NCBI RefSeq assembly: GCF_028532725.1
Contig: NZ_JAQKGU010000017.1
Location: forward strand, 1 to 33,252
Origin: Desulfovibrio sp. Fe33
Lineage (GTDB): Bacteria > Desulfobacterota > Desulfovibrionia > Desulfovibrionales > Desulfovibrionaceae
DNA length: 33,252 nt
Reading direction: 5' to 3'
In this document: one piece after another, positions 18,365-27,083 of the stretch
Layout of the letters: every line of letters starts with the position of its first letter
Numbering within the stretch: the first letter of the stretch is position 1
Translations under genes and position numbers: made by a program
The notes under the pieces: generated by a model
What the model was told of the DNA's origin: nothing
The model's database searches: none
What the model saw: only the letters and a program-made list of their open reading frames with translations

Positions 18365-18706
18365 TCAGGACCGGAAGATGAAGTAGACCGCCCCGAGCAG
18401 GCAGAGGGCCGCCCACAGGTAGTCGAGCTTGAGGGGCTGGTGCATGTAGAACAGGCAGAAGGGCGCGAATACGGCCAGTGCGATGACCTCCTGCATGATC
18501 TTGAGCTGCGGCAGGGTCAGCTCGGTGTAGCCCAGTCTGTTGGCCGGGACCTGGATGAGATATTCGAACAGGGCGATGCCCCAGCTCACCAGGGCCGCCA
18601 CGTACCACGGCCGCTGGTTCAGCTCCTTGAGGTGGGCGTACCAGGCGAAGGTCATGAACACGTTGGAGGCCGTGAGCAGCAGGGCGGTGAAAAGAGGCGT
18701 TTTCAT
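18365..18706 (-). CDS. DUF486 family small membrane protein
   Basis: 113 aa with four hydrophobic spans (about 3-22, 35-53, 70-88, 95-112), resembling a half-size drug/metabolite transporter. The family's conserved stretches are visible: ASNVFMTFAWYAHLK, WGIALFEYLIQVPANRLGY, LPQLKIMQEVIALAVF, and the closing LLGAVYFIF. The function of DUF486 is unknown; a dimeric transporter or membrane-stress role is only inference. It appears monocistronic. The 258-base gap up to the Nif11-like gene holds nothing I can identify. Confidence 0.85.
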   Translation of the reverse strand: MKTPLFTALLLTASNVFMTFAWYAHLKELNQRPWYVAALVSWGIALFEYLIQVPANRLGYTELTLPQLKIMQEVIALAVFAPFCLFYMHQPLKLDYLWAALCLLGAVYFIFRS

Positions 18707-18784
18707 GGATGTCTCGATGCGGAAGAGTGCCCGGCGCAGCGGGCCCGGTCGAAACTATGGCGCGGGCGGTCCACCGGTCCAGCG

Positions 18785-18858
18785 AAAAACGTGCGGCGGG
18801 ACGTTTTTTTACGTTCCGTAAATCCCTCGACGAACAGGGGCGGCGCGTGCTACGGAAC
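18785..18858. other. Inverted repeats upstream of the small protein/menaquinone genes
   Basis: AAAAACGT (18785-18792) pairs with ACGTTTTT (18801-18808), followed by T residues on the plus strand, as in a weak terminator. GTTCCGTA (18813-18820) pairs perfectly with TACGGAAC (18851-18858) across 30 bases, which may be two half-sites of an operator or a long hairpin. No promoter is clear in this 268-base gap. Confidence 0.35.
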
Positions 18859-18975
18859 CCGAAAAAAGAGAGGGGCTTTCAGGTTTTTCTCTTTTCCCCG
18901 CCCGGCTACCCTGACTGTGTTGGTCAAGGCCATTTCCCACCGGGCGGTTTTCCTTTGACGACCGGGAGCGAGAGC

Positions 18976-19170
18976 ATGGACAAGTACGACAAGCAGGCGT
19001 TGCAGGTGGCCAAGGAAGTGGTCATCAAGTTCATAGAGGTGGGACGTATCTCCCCCTCGAACTTCGGCCAGAATTTCGACGTCATTTACAAAGACATTAT
19101 GCGCACCATCACCGGCGTGACCGCCGGGGACGACTCGTACCGCATGGAAACGGCGGAAGAGAGCGAATAA
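18976..19170 (+). CDS. Small conserved-looking protein upstream of ubiE, function unknown
   Basis: 64 aa (MDKYDKQALQVAKEVVIKFI at the N-terminus, then VGRISPSNFGQNFDVIYKDI and an acidic tail). The ATG follows GGGAGCGAGAGC, a usable though imperfect ribosome site. The stop overlaps the ubiE start (TAATG), so the two are translationally coupled, which supports a real gene. It is predicted soluble, mostly helical, with no signal peptide and no Cys. I do not recognise the family; a role linked to menaquinone methylation is only inference from coupling. Confidence 0.75.
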   Translation: MDKYDKQALQVAKEVVIKFIEVGRISPSNFGQNFDVIYKDIMRTITGVTAGDDSYRMETAEESE

Positions 19171-20024
19171 TGGCCGCTTCCGAATGCGAGTCCCATACCG
19201 GGGCCTCCACCCCTGCCGAGCACGGCAGGCGGGTGGCGGACATGTTCGGCCGCATCGCCGGATGGTACGACTTTCTCAATCACGCCCTGTCCGGGGGCCA
19301 GGATATTTACTGGCGATACCGCCTGGCCAAGGCGGCCCGTCCCGAAGCCGGAGGCACGATCCTTGATCTTGCCGCAGGCACCATGGACGTGTCCGTGGAG
19401 CTGCTCAGGCAGTATCCCGACTGCCGGGTGGCGGCGCTCGATTTCGCCCTGCCCATGCTGGAGAACGGCAAGGCCAAGAAACTCAGGCGCGGGCGGGAAA
19501 AGCGGATTTTCCCGGTTCAGGCCGACGGCCGCAGCCTGCCTCTGCCCGACAACTGCATGGCCGCGGCGACCATCGCCTTCGGCATCCGCAACATCCTGCC
19601 CCGGTCGGACGCCTACGCCGAGTTCCTGCGGGTTCTGAAACCCGGAGCGCGGCTTTGCATCCTCGAATTCGGCACCGGGTCCAAGCGGGTCTGGAAGGGA
19701 CTGTACAATTTTTATCTCGACAAGGTCCTGCCGTTCCTGGGCGACCGCATTTCCGGAGACCCGGGCGCGTACCGCTACCTGGCCGAGACCATCAAGACCT
19801 TTCCCGATGAGCGGGCGTTGGGCGCGGAACTGCTTGAAGCGGGCTTCGAGCGGGTTTACAATGTGCCGATGATGTCCGGCATCGTCTATCTGCATGTGGC
19901 CGAGAAACCGGGCGCGGGTGAAGCCGCCTCCGTTCCGGCTCCCGAACCGGCTGTTCCCGTCAAGGCCGCTTCCAAGGGCAAAGGCGTCCGCGGAAAAAAA
20001 GGCGCTTCCGGGAAACGGAAGTGA
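19170..20024 (+). CDS. ubiE: Demethylmenaquinone methyltransferase (UbiE/MenG)
   Basis: 284 aa. Class I SAM methyltransferase for the last step of menaquinone synthesis. The typical N-terminus VADMFGRIAGWYDFLNHALSGG is followed by the SAM motif ILDLAAGTMDVSVELL (usual form DLAxGTGD; here Gly is replaced by Met in the GT-G position), AALDFALPMLENGKAK, AATIAFGIRNILPR, and LKPGARLCILEFGTGSK. The last ~35 residues are an unusual Ala/Pro- then Lys/Arg-rich tail (KAASKGKGVRGKKGASGKRK), about 30 residues beyond the normal end. It is coupled to the small gene upstream, and mqnB and a polyprenyl synthase follow nearby. Confidence 0.93.
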   Translation: MAASECESHTGASTPAEHGRRVADMFGRIAGWYDFLNHALSGGQDIYWRYRLAKAARPEAGGTILDLAAGTMDVSVELLRQYPDCRVAALDFALPMLENGKAKKLRRGREKRIFPVQADGRSLPLPDNCMAAATIAFGIRNILPRSDAYAEFLRVLKPGARLCILEFGTGSKRVWKGLYNFYLDKVLPFLGDRISGDPGAYRYLAETIKTFPDERALGAELLEAGFERVYNVPMMSGIVYLHVAEKPGAGEAASVPAPEPAVPVKAASKGKGVRGKKGASGKRK

Positions 20025-20078
20025 CGCTCGGGCGCGGCGAAGGCCCGGTCCGGCGCGGCGGTCTGGACAGCGTGGCGG

Positions 20079-20285
20079 TTAAAGGGATAAAGAGCGGCCG
20101 AACGAGATGACGAGAAGGCCGAGAATGATGGCGACCAGCCCGATGAAGCGCAGAAACTTCGGCGGCTGCACGGCCATCCGGGCCAGCAGGCCGGGCATAC
20201 GTTCGGCGAACAGGAAATAGGGGATGCCCTCGAATACCAGGGCCAACCCGACTGCGGCAATAAGAAGCGACCAGTCGATATTCAT
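20079..20285 (-). CDS. DUF2065 (YjeT-like) small inner-membrane protein
   Basis: 68 aa with two hydrophobic helices (about 5-26 and 46-64) joined by the conserved loop YFLFAERMPGLLARMAVQPP. The last segment RFIGLVAIILGLLVISF fits the family. YjeT-type proteins sit in the inner membrane near HflK/HflC in some bacteria; their function is unknown. It is divergent from the nucleotide-sugar dehydrogenase, whose ATG lies 60 bases away. The same frame stays open to 22562, but this is antisense to known genes and is not coding. Confidence 0.85.
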   Translation of the reverse strand: MNIDWSLLIAAVGLALVFEGIPYFLFAERMPGLLARMAVQPPKFLRFIGLVAIILGLLVISFGRSLSL

Positions 20286-20345
20286 GAGGTCAGTAAGCCA
20301 CAGAACCCGACCGGTGTCCACCCGGGGAATGATAGGAGTACGCAT

Positions 20346-21668
<1,323 letters not shown>

Positions 21669-21677
21669 GGTCGGCTC

Positions 21678-22367
21678 ATGCTTCTGGTCATGACCGCCAC
21701 GCCCAACGAGATGCGGGCCGCCTTTCCGGACGCGCCCGCCGTGGCTTTCGGCGGGACGGCCGTGCACGCAGTGGGCGGCCGCGAGCTGTTGCTGGGCGTG
21801 ACCGGCGTGGGACTGGTCAATACGGCCCTGTGCGCCGGGAGCTGGATGAGCCGTGAAGACGTGGACGGAGTGGTGGACCTCGGTATCGCCGGGGGATACG
21901 ATCTTGGTGAAACGCCCAAGGGAAGCGTCTGTTTCGCCTGGCGGGAAACCTGGCCCGAGTATGGCCTGCTGAACGAGGATGGCGCGGCCGACCCCAAGGG
22001 GATCGGTTTTGCCCAGGGCGAGGCCGAAGGCCGGAAGATCTGGAACCGGGTCAAGCTTTCGCCGGTCCGCGACGCCTCCCGCATGGGCCTGGTTTTGGGC
22101 GACGGCTGGACGCGCGCGTCGAGCGTGACCGTGTCCGGCGTGACCGGCACCCCGGAGCGGGCCGGTTGGCTCAAGGTTTTCTGCAACGGCCAGATGGAAA
22201 ACATGGAGGGCTTCGCCGCGGCCTATGCCGCAGCCCTCAGGGAGCTGCCATTCCTGGAGGTGCGGACCATCTCCAACCTGGTGGGTTCCCGCGAACCCGA
22301 GGACTGGGACCTGAAGGGCGCGCTGCGGTCGCTCAAGGGGGCGGCGGACACGCTTTTCGCCGCGTAA
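21678..22367 (+). CDS. mqnB: Futalosine hydrolase MqnB
   Basis: 229 aa, a nucleoside-phosphorylase-fold enzyme. MqnB removes the base from futalosine in the alternative menaquinone route. Motifs seen: MTATPNEMRAAF at the start, LLLGVTGVGLVNTALCAG, VDGVVDLGIAGGYDL, the substrate-pocket block CNGQMENMEGFAAAYAA, and VRTISNLVGSREPEDWDL with the catalytic-type Asp region. This shows that the organism makes menaquinone by the futalosine pathway. mqnA, C and D are not in the window. A polyprenyl synthase for the side chain follows 46 bases downstream. Confidence 0.93.
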   Translation: MLLVMTATPNEMRAAFPDAPAVAFGGTAVHAVGGRELLLGVTGVGLVNTALCAGSWMSREDVDGVVDLGIAGGYDLGETPKGSVCFAWRETWPEYGLLNEDGAADPKGIGFAQGEAEGRKIWNRVKLSPVRDASRMGLVLGDGWTRASSVTVSGVTGTPERAGWLKVFCNGQMENMEGFAAAYAAALRELPFLEVRTISNLVGSREPEDWDLKGALRSLKGAADTLFAA

Positions 22368-22413
22368 TACGGGGCTTGCCCCGCAACCCGCAACCTGACA
22401 TAGTACGCACAAT

Positions 22414-23382
22414 ATGGACGAACTTCTGCGGTATTTCAAACGGGAACTTCCCGGAATCAATGATTTTCTCGACAAAGAGGCCGACCAGCTCAACGGGCTG
22501 GTCCGGGACGTTGCCAAGCACATCATCGGGTCCGGCGGCAAGCGCATCCGCCCGATGCTCACGCTCCTGTTCGCCCGCGCGCTGGGCTACGGCGGGAACG
22601 ACCATCACGCCATCGCCTGCGCCCTGGAGCTTCTTCATTCCGCCACACTGCTGCACGACGACTACCTGGACGACGCCGAATTGCGGCGCGGCCGGGAGGC
22701 GGCCCACCTCGTCTTCGGCCGGACCGAGACCATCCTGGCTGGCGACGCCCTGCTCGCCCTGGCCAACGAGATGGGGGCGCGTTACGGCAACCCCCGCCTG
22801 TCCTGGCTGCTGGCCAAGGGCATCATGGAGACGGCCGAGGGAGAGATCGAGGAGATAGAGTTTTCCCGCGATCCGTCGCTGGATCGCGAAGCCTACATGC
22901 GCATCATCATCGGCAAGACCGCGCGGCTCATCGAGTGCGCCTGCCGGTGCGGCGCGGCCCTGGCGGGCGCCACCCGGGAGCAGGAGGACGCAGCCGGCGA
23001 GTTCGGCCTGAATGTGGGCATAGCCTTCCAGTTGGTGGACGACGCCTTGGATTACGCCTCGCCCACTTCCGAGACGGGCAAGCCCGAGGGCGGCGACCTC
23101 AAGGAGGGCAAGCTAACCCTGCCGCTCATCTTCCTTCTGGAGGCTGGCGACGAGGCCGAGGCCGGGACCCTGATCGCGGCCCTGCGCGACGGAACCCTGA
23201 GCGAGGCGGCCAGCCTCGACATCCTGGACCGGGTCCGGGAGGGGCGTTATTCCGAGAAGACCCGCGAAGAGGCCGCCCTCTACGTCGAGAGGGCCAAGAA
23301 CTGTCTTGTCGGGTTCGAACCCGGCGAAGAGTTGGCCGTGCTCAGGCAGGCCGCGGATTACGTGTTGACCCGAACCAAGTGA
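22414..23382 (+). CDS. Long-chain polyprenyl diphosphate synthase (IspB/HepT-like)
   Basis: 322 aa trans-prenyltransferase. Substrate-binding GSGGKRIRPMLTLL (39-52), first Asp-rich motif LLHDDYLDDAELRRG (DDxxDD at 82-87), and second motif FQLVDDALDY followed by TGKPEGGDLKEGKLTLPLIF. No bulky aromatic pair stands just ahead of the first motif (HSATLLHDD), which fits a long-chain product such as a menaquinone side chain. The chain length cannot be fixed from sequence. The position after mqnB and ubiE supports the menaquinone role. A terminator follows. Confidence 0.92.
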   Translation: MDELLRYFKRELPGINDFLDKEADQLNGLVRDVAKHIIGSGGKRIRPMLTLLFARALGYGGNDHHAIACALELLHSATLLHDDYLDDAELRRGREAAHLVFGRTETILAGDALLALANEMGARYGNPRLSWLLAKGIMETAEGEIEEIEFSRDPSLDREAYMRIIIGKTARLIECACRCGAALAGATREQEDAAGEFGLNVGIAFQLVDDALDYASPTSETGKPEGGDLKEGKLTLPLIFLLEAGDEAEAGTLIAALRDGTLSEAASLDILDRVREGRYSEKTREEAALYVERAKNCLVGFEPGEELAVLRQAADYVLTRTK

Positions 23383-23387
23383 TTTTC

Positions 23388-23429
23388 AAGGCCGGTCACC
23401 CCCGCACGGAGACCGGCCTTCCGCTTTTT
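23388..23429 (+). terminator. Rho-independent terminator between polyprenyl synthase and purL
   Basis: AAGGCCGGTC (23388-23397) pairs perfectly with GACCGGCCTT (23411-23420); a T5 run follows at 23425-23429. purL therefore probably has its own promoter, or read-through supplies it. Confidence 0.7.
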
Positions 23430-23452
23430 CATATCGATAGGAGAGACCAGAT

Positions 23453-26449
23453 ATGCTTTGTCGTGTGATCGTTGGACTGAAAGAAGGCGTCCGGGACGTG
23501 CTGGGCGAGAGGGTCGCCCGCAAGATCAGGAGCGAACTCGGCATGGACGTGAAGGATGTCCGCATCGTCAACGTCTTCACCCTTGAGGGCGTGACCCCGG
23601 AGCAGGTCGACCTGGTCCTGGAACGCGCCGCCCTGCATGATCCTGTTCTGCACGAGGTTTCGCTCGAGCCCCTGGCTCGCGACTTCGACTGGATCATCGA
23701 GGTGGGCTTCAGGCCCGGTGTGACCGACAACGAGGGCCGCACCGCCCGTGAGACGCTCGGCGTCGTCCTGGGCCTGTCCAGGGCGGAACGCGAGTCCGCC
23801 AAGGTCTATACGTCCAGGCAATACCTGATCCAGGCCGATCTGGACAAGGCGGGCGCGGGCCGCATCGCCAAGGACCTGCTCGCCAACGAACTCATTCAGC
23901 GCTTCGAATACAAGTCCGCCGCCGAGTGGGCCGCGAATCCCGGATTCGAGGCCAAGGCCGCCCGCGTCACGGGCCAGGCTTCCGACGCGGTGGCCACCGT
24001 CCCGCTGGCTTCCATGTCGGATGAGGAACTGATGGACTTCTCCAGGTCCAACACGCTGGCCCTGTCGCTCAGGGAGCTGCACGACATCCGCGCCTATTTC
24101 GCCGACCCGGCCGTCCGGGCCGACCGCGAGAAGGCCGGGCTGGGCGCGGATCCCACCGACGCCGAGATCGAAGTCCTGGCCCAGACCTGGTCCGAGCACT
24201 GCAAGCACAAGATTTTCTCGGCCCGGATCGAATACGAGAATGCCGAAACCGGCAAGACCGTCGAATATTCGAGCCTGTACAAGACCTTCATCCAGGGTTC
24301 CACCAAGTACATTCGCCAGCGCAATGCGGCCGGACGCGAGGGCGGGGACTACTGCCTGTCCGTGTTCAAGGACAACGCGGGCGTGATCCGGTTCTCCGAG
24401 ACCACCAACGTGTGCGTCAAGATGGAGACCCACAACTCCCCGTCGGCCCTCGATCCCTACGGCGGAGCCCTGACCGGCATCGTGGGCGTGAACCGCGATC
24501 CCATGGGCACCGGCATGGGCGCAAATCTTCTGTGCAACACCGATGTCTTCTGCTTCGCGTCCCCGTTCCACGAGGGTGAGTTGCCGCCCAGGCTGCTGCA
24601 TCCCCGCCGGGTGTTCGAAGGCGTGCGCGAGGGTGTGGAGCACGGCGGCAACAAGTCCGGCATTCCCACGGTGAACGGCTCCATCGTCTTTGACGAGCGC
24701 TATCTCGGCAAGCCGCTGGTCTACTGCGGCACCATCGGCACCATGCCGGTCACGGTCGCGGGTCAGCCTTCCCACGAGAAGCTCGCCCTGCCCGGCGACG
24801 TCATCGTCATGTCCGGCGGCCGTATCGGCGCGGACGGCATTCACGGCGCGACCTTCTCTTCCGAGGAACTGCATGAGGGCAGTCCGGCCACCGCGGTCCA
24901 GATCGGCGACCCCATCACCCAGCGCAAGATGTACGATTTTCTCATGCGCGCCCGCGATCTCGGCCTGTATCACGCCATCACAGACAACGGGGCGGGTGGT
25001 CTGTCCTCCTCCGTGGGCGAGATGGCCGAGGATTCCGGCGGTTTCGACATGGACCTGAAGAAGGCTCCGCTCAAGTACGACGGCCTTCGTCCCTGGGAAA
25101 TCCTCATCTCCGAGGCCCAGGAGCGCATGACCATGGCCGTGCCGCCCGAAAAGCTCGACGAATTCATGCGCCTCAGCGCGGAGATGGATGTGGAGTCCAC
25201 CGCGCTCGGCGTCTTCACCGACTCCGGCAAGTACCTGGTCCGCTACGGCGACAAGATGGTCACCTATCTCGACATGGACTTCCTGCACAACGGCGTGCCG
25301 CAGATGGAGCTCAAGGCCGTCTGGCGGCGGCCCGAGATCGCCCAGGACGCCACGCCCGTGCCCGAGGACCAGAACGGCCTGCTCAAGGATATGCTCGGCA
25401 GGCTGAACATCTGCTCCAAGGAATACGTGGTCCGGCAGTACGACCATGAGGTCCAGGGCAAGTCCGCGGTCAAGCCCATGGTCGGCGTGCTCGGCGACGG
25501 CCCGTCCGATGCTGGCGTGGTCCGGCCTGAATACGGCTCCGATCGTGGCTTGGTTGTTTCCCACGGCATCTGTCCGCAATTCTCGGATTACGACACCTAC
25601 TGGATGATGGCCAACGCCATCGACGAGGCCGTGCGCAACGCCGTGGCCGTCGGCGGCGACGTCAACTACATGGCGGGCGTGGACAACTTCTGCTGGTGCG
25701 ACCCGGTCCAGTCCGAGTCCACCCCTGACGGCCACTACAAGCTGGCCCAGTTGGTCCGCGCCAACCAGGCGCTGGCTCATTACTGCCTCGGCTTCGGCGT
25801 GCCCTGCGTATCCGGCAAGGACTCCATGAAGAACGACTACAAGGGCGGCGGCCGGAAGATTTCCATTCCGCCGACCGTGCTCTTCTCGGTCATCGGCGTC
25901 ATCCCGGACGTGAACAAGTGCCTGACCTCGGACTTCAAGAAGCCTGGCGATCTGGTTTACGTCCTCGGCCTGACCCGGCCGGAGATGGGAGGCAGCGAAA
26001 TAGCCGATCAGCTCGGCTTCTCCGACGCCCGTGTTCCCCAGGTGGACCTGGTTTCCGCGAAGCGCCGCTACGAGACCGTGTTCGCGGCCGCGCAGGAAGG
26101 GCTGATTACCGCCTGCCACGACTGCTCCGACGGCGGCCTGGGCGTCGCCCTGGCTGAAATGTGCATCGGCGGTCGGCTCGGCGTGAGCGTTGATCTGGAC
26201 AAGGTCCCGGCCTGCGGGGAGCTGAATCTGACCGGCCTGCTGTATGCCGAATCGGCCAGCCGTCTGCTGGTCTCCGTGGCCCCGGCTGATCGCGAACGGT
26301 TCGAAACCCTGTTTGCCGGACAGACCTTCGCCTGCATCGGCAATGTCTCTGATTCTTCGTCCCTGGCCGCTTCCCTGGCCGGTCGGAAGGTCCTGGACGC
26401 CGAAGTGGCGGAGTTGGCTGCCGCCTTCAAGGAGACCCTGGCCTGGTAA
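23453..26449 (+). CDS. purL: Phosphoribosylformylglycinamidine synthase, PurS-PurL fusion type
   Basis: 998 aa; AGGAGAG lies ahead of the ATG. It catalyses ATP-dependent conversion of FGAR to FGAM in purine synthesis. The N-terminal ~200 residues hold two PurS-like segments (starting RVIVGLKEGVRDVLGERVAR and FDWIIEVGFRPGVTDNEGRT). The PurL core follows: TWSEHCKHKIFSARI, FSETTNVCVKMETHNSPSAL, DPYGGALTGIVGVNRDPMGTG, GGRIGADGIHGATFSS, and late VSGKDSMKNDY and CHDCSDGGLGVALAEM. No C-terminal glutaminase (class I GATase) domain is present, so a separate PurQ must supply ammonia. This layout is intermediate between small PurL (~740 aa) and the large ~1300-aa enzyme. Confidence 0.95.
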   Translation: MLCRVIVGLKEGVRDVLGERVARKIRSELGMDVKDVRIVNVFTLEGVTPEQVDLVLERAALHDPVLHEVSLEPLARDFDWIIEVGFRPGVTDNEGRTARETLGVVLGLSRAERESAKVYTSRQYLIQADLDKAGAGRIAKDLLANELIQRFEYKSAAEWAANPGFEAKAARVTGQASDAVATVPLASMSDEELMDFSRSNTLALSLRELHDIRAYFADPAVRADREKAGLGADPTDAEIEVLAQTWSEHCKHKIFSARIEYENAETGKTVEYSSLYKTFIQGSTKYIRQRNAAGREGGDYCLSVFKDNAGVIRFSETTNVCVKMETHNSPSALDPYGGALTGIVGVNRDPMGTGMGANLLCNTDVFCFASPFHEGELPPRLLHPRRVFEGVREGVEHGGNKSGIPTVNGSIVFDERYLGKPLVYCGTIGTMPVTVAGQPSHEKLALPGDVIVMSGGRIGADGIHGATFSSEELHEGSPATAVQIGDPITQRKMYDFLMRARDLGLYHAITDNGAGGLSSSVGEMAEDSGGFDMDLKKAPLKYDGLRPWEILISEAQERMTMAVPPEKLDEFMRLSAEMDVESTALGVFTDSGKYLVRYGDKMVTYLDMDFLHNGVPQMELKAVWRRPEIAQDATPVPEDQNGLLKDMLGRLNICSKEYVVRQYDHEVQGKSAVKPMVGVLGDGPSDAGVVRPEYGSDRGLVVSHGICPQFSDYDTYWMMANAIDEAVRNAVAVGGDVNYMAGVDNFCWCDPVQSESTPDGHYKLAQLVRANQALAHYCLGFGVPCVSGKDSMKNDYKGGGRKISIPPTVLFSVIGVIPDVNKCLTSDFKKPGDLVYVLGLTRPEMGGSEIADQLGFSDARVPQVDLVSAKRRYETVFAAAQEGLITACHDCSDGGLGVALAEMCIGGRLGVSVDLDKVPACGELNLTGLLYAESASRLLVSVAPADRERFETLFAGQTFACIGNVSDSSSLAASLAGRKVLDAEVAELAAAFKETLAW

Positions 26450-26483
26450 TTGGTTTTTAAACACAACTCCCTGGTGTCTCGCC

Positions 26484-26512
26484 TTTACCAAAAGTGAATA
26501 ATTCTCTATGGT
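26484..26512 (+). promoter_or_regulatory. Possible promoter for the cytochrome/chemoreceptor pair
   Basis: TTTACC (26484-26489), 17 bases, TATGGT (26507-26512). Both hexamers are weak matches. No recognisable cyclic-di-GMP riboswitch core was found in the leader to 26588. Confidence 0.3.
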
Positions 26513-26588
26513 GACGGCGTATTTATCAGCCGGGTCTAGGGTGTCCGGCTGGTTGTGGCATCGCGTTTTTAGTAATGGGGGTTGGTTA

Positions 26589-27074
26589 ATGCTTAAGAGA
26601 TCTGTTTTGATCAAAGGCTGCTGCGCGTTGTCGCTGGCAGCCTTTGTCGTATTGGCGGCCATGACCGATGCGGGGCGGGCAAACTCGGGTCGGTACGTGG
26701 GGTCGGAGGCTTGTAGTGAGTGTCACGACCAGGAGTATGGGAACTTCAAGAAATTCGCCAAGAAGGCGCGTTCCGGGGAGTCCGTCAGGATGATGATGGA
26801 CGATTTGACCAAGGAGGAGCTTCAGGAGTGTTATGGCTGCCATATGACCGGTGTCGGCCGGCCGGGCGGCTTTGTCGATTTCGAGAAGACCCCGGGCATG
26901 GCCGAGGCCGGGTGCGAAGTTTGTCACGGCCCGGGCTACGATCACGTTGAGTCCGGGGGCGACCGGGACCTCATCAAGTACGACCTGAGCCTCGACGACT
27001 GCCAGGTCTGTCACAATCCGGAACGGGTCGACGCGTTTGACTTCAAGCCGCTGTTGCACGGCGGGGCGCACTAG
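26589..27074 (+). CDS. Periplasmic tetraheme cytochrome c (c554-like family)
   Basis: 161 aa from the ATG at 26589; a G5 run lies upstream. The signal peptide covers about residues 1-32 (CALSLAAFVVLAAMTDAGRA). Four CxxCH haem-binding motifs are at 42-46 (CSECH), 81-85 (CYGCH), 109-113 (CEVCH) and 138-142 (CQVCH). The lead-in YVGSEACSECHDQEYGNFKK and GCEVCHGPGYDHVE are typical of the cytochrome c554-type multihaem family. It is smaller than most and lacks a membrane anchor, so it is probably a soluble periplasmic electron carrier. It ends 9 bases before the chemoreceptor and the pair looks co-transcribed, suggesting a redox partner for the sensor (inference). Confidence 0.88.
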   Translation: MLKRSVLIKGCCALSLAAFVVLAAMTDAGRANSGRYVGSEACSECHDQEYGNFKKFAKKARSGESVRMMMDDLTKEELQECYGCHMTGVGRPGGFVDFEKTPGMAEAGCEVCHGPGYDHVESGGDRDLIKYDLSLDDCQVCHNPERVDAFDFKPLLHGGAH

Positions 27075-27083
27075 GAGGCGGTA

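Noticed and set aside
26450..26588. Possible cyclic-di-GMP riboswitch upstream of the cytochrome/chemoreceptor pair
   Set aside because: Such genes often carry one, but the conserved CGCAAAGCC-type core and tetraloop-receptor elements were not found here.
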